From Bdellovibrionaceae bacterium UBA2466 (lineage in GTDB: Bacteria > Bdellovibrionota > FAC87 > UBA2466), in the NCBI GenBank assembly GCA_002342225.1, contig DDPO01000122.1:64935-79808 (forward strand): 14,874 nt of DNA. Reading direction: 5' to 3'. Position numbers and translations under genes: made by a program. The number at the start of each line of letters is the position of its first letter. Position 1 is the first letter of the stretch. The notes beneath the pieces are model-generated. The model worked only from the letters and a program-made list of their open reading frames with translations, did not search any database and was not told the origin of the DNA. Shown here piece by piece: positions 14,165 through 14,874 of the stretch.

Positions 14165-14874
14165 CAATCAGGTATTGATTTAAGTAGTCTTGCAGCTGCT
14201 CTTGAAAATGCCAGTTTTCGAGACTGACGAGACTTACTTGATTTGGTGAGAATCTTTGGCAAATCATTTTCCGCAGCTTTGTTTTGTTCTTTTTTAAATC
14301 TTGCTTGGGCCTGTTTAATCCAATCTTTGGTCGAAACGCTAATTCCTGAACCTAAGCTTGCTGTCGTAATAAGGTTTTCTTTGGAGTGAGCTGCAGAGTA
14401 ACCTTTAGCTGATGCAATCTCTACTGCCACTTGAGGAGTTTCAGCTAATAACCGAACATCAGATTGCCAGTTTTTTCGTTCTGCAGAACGATTGATCTGG
14501 ACATTGTCCGCAACATCTTTAGCGAAAGGAAGACCTTTATTCAAATAGGATAGTTTCTGGTTTACAGATAAGAAGTATCTAAACCGTGGTTGAAATCCTC
14601 TGGCGTTGTAATAGGACCAATATGGAATGGCGCCTTTTGGAGAGTTATCTTTCAAATCTCTCAGTATCCAAGCCGCATAAAGAAAAGCTTTTTCAGGATT
14701 TAAAAGGTCCTTTGTTTTAGCGCTTTTGAAAGACTTTCGAAATTTCTTATTAAGCATCCAATTTTTTCGTATCTGAACAATTCCGAATTCACCGGCATTT
14801 CCTTCAGGTAGGTCTTCACGAAAAGAGGTCTCTTGAGCAGCAATAGCAATAAGAAGGTTGGATGAGATATCAAA
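14164..14874 (-). CDS. Lytic transglycosylase, SLT/GH23-like (5' truncated by window)
   Basis: Predicted murein lytic transglycosylase that cleaves glycan strands of peptidoglycan in the periplasm with anhydro-muramic acid formation. The frame is open through base 14874, so the N-terminus, probably with a signal peptide, lies outside; 236 residues are visible. The start of the fragment reads IAIAAQETSFREDLPEG, matching the SLT motif 'ESSF' with the catalytic Glu at fragment residue 15 (codon 14830-14832). EFGIVQI (29-35) corresponds to the conserved G-(L/I)-(M/V)-Q-I segment, and PYWSYYNARGF to the later AYNAG motif. The last about 60 residues are Lys/Ser/Arg-rich with little resemblance to the SLT fold. 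The 197-residue frame beginning at Met 14757 is only an internal start. It converges on gloC with a 7-nt gap. Confidence 0.75.
   Translation of the reverse strand, partial: FDISSNLLIAIAAQETSFREDLPEGNAGEFGIVQIRKNWMLNKKFRKSFKSAKTKDLLNPEKAFLYAAWILRDLKDNSPKGAIPYWSYYNARGFQPRFRYFLSVNQKLSYLNKGLPFAKDVADNVQINRSAERKNWQSDVRLLAETPQVAVEIASAKGYSAAHSKENLITTASLGSGISVSTKDWIKQAQARFKKEQNKAAENDLPKILTKSSKSRQSRKLAFSRAAARLLKSIPD

Noticed and set aside
1..14874. CRISPR arrays, tRNA or rRNA genes, transposases and toxin-antitoxin pairs
   Set aside because: No direct-repeat array, cloverleaf-like sequence, transposase motif or recognised toxin was found on either strand by reading.

Overview
The window looks like a stretch of chromosome from a Gram-negative bacterium of moderate GC content (roughly 40-45% by eye). 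Support for an outer membrane comes from a predicted beta-barrel protein ending in Phe and a lytic transglycosylase. The proton-pumping complex I membrane genes and the general gene repertoire fit a respiring member of the former Deltaproteobacteria or Bdellovibrionota. That placement is inference; no rRNA or unique marker is present.

Region 1 (1-7757, + strand) is a compact operon for the membrane arm of NADH-quinone oxidoreductase (complex I): the 3' part of a nuoN-like gene, then nuoA, nuoH, nuoJ, nuoK, nuoL, nuoM and a second, complete nuoN. Genes overlap by ATGA or are separated by 1-31 nt, and most have strong Shine-Dalgarno sequences. No peripheral-arm gene (nuoB, C, D, E, F, G or I) lies in the visible stretch, and nuoI is absent from its common place between nuoH and nuoJ. 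Two diverged NuoN proteins in one cluster are the most unusual feature here.

Region 2 (7770-9682, - strand) holds three genes convergent to nuo: a predicted outer-membrane barrel protein, an 80-residue protein of unknown function, and a GT-A type glycosyltransferase-like protein. The last two are AT-rich and look like accessory genes.

Region 3 (9822-14156, + strand) is a housekeeping block in two apparent units. The first is xerC with thyX, 2 nt apart; this ThyX is double length and made of two diverged ThyX-like halves. The second is dusB (tRNA dihydrouridine synthase) with a GloC/YcbL-like glyoxalase II.

Region 4 (14164-14874, - strand) is the C-terminal part of a lytic transglycosylase whose catalytic Glu is in view; its 5' end lies beyond the window. 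It is convergent with gloC across 7 nt.

No tRNA, rRNA, CRISPR array, insertion sequence or convincing intrinsic terminator was seen. No clearly new system is evident. The best leads are the duplicated NuoN with the unusual complex I gene order, and the two-half ThyX with redistributed active-site motifs.
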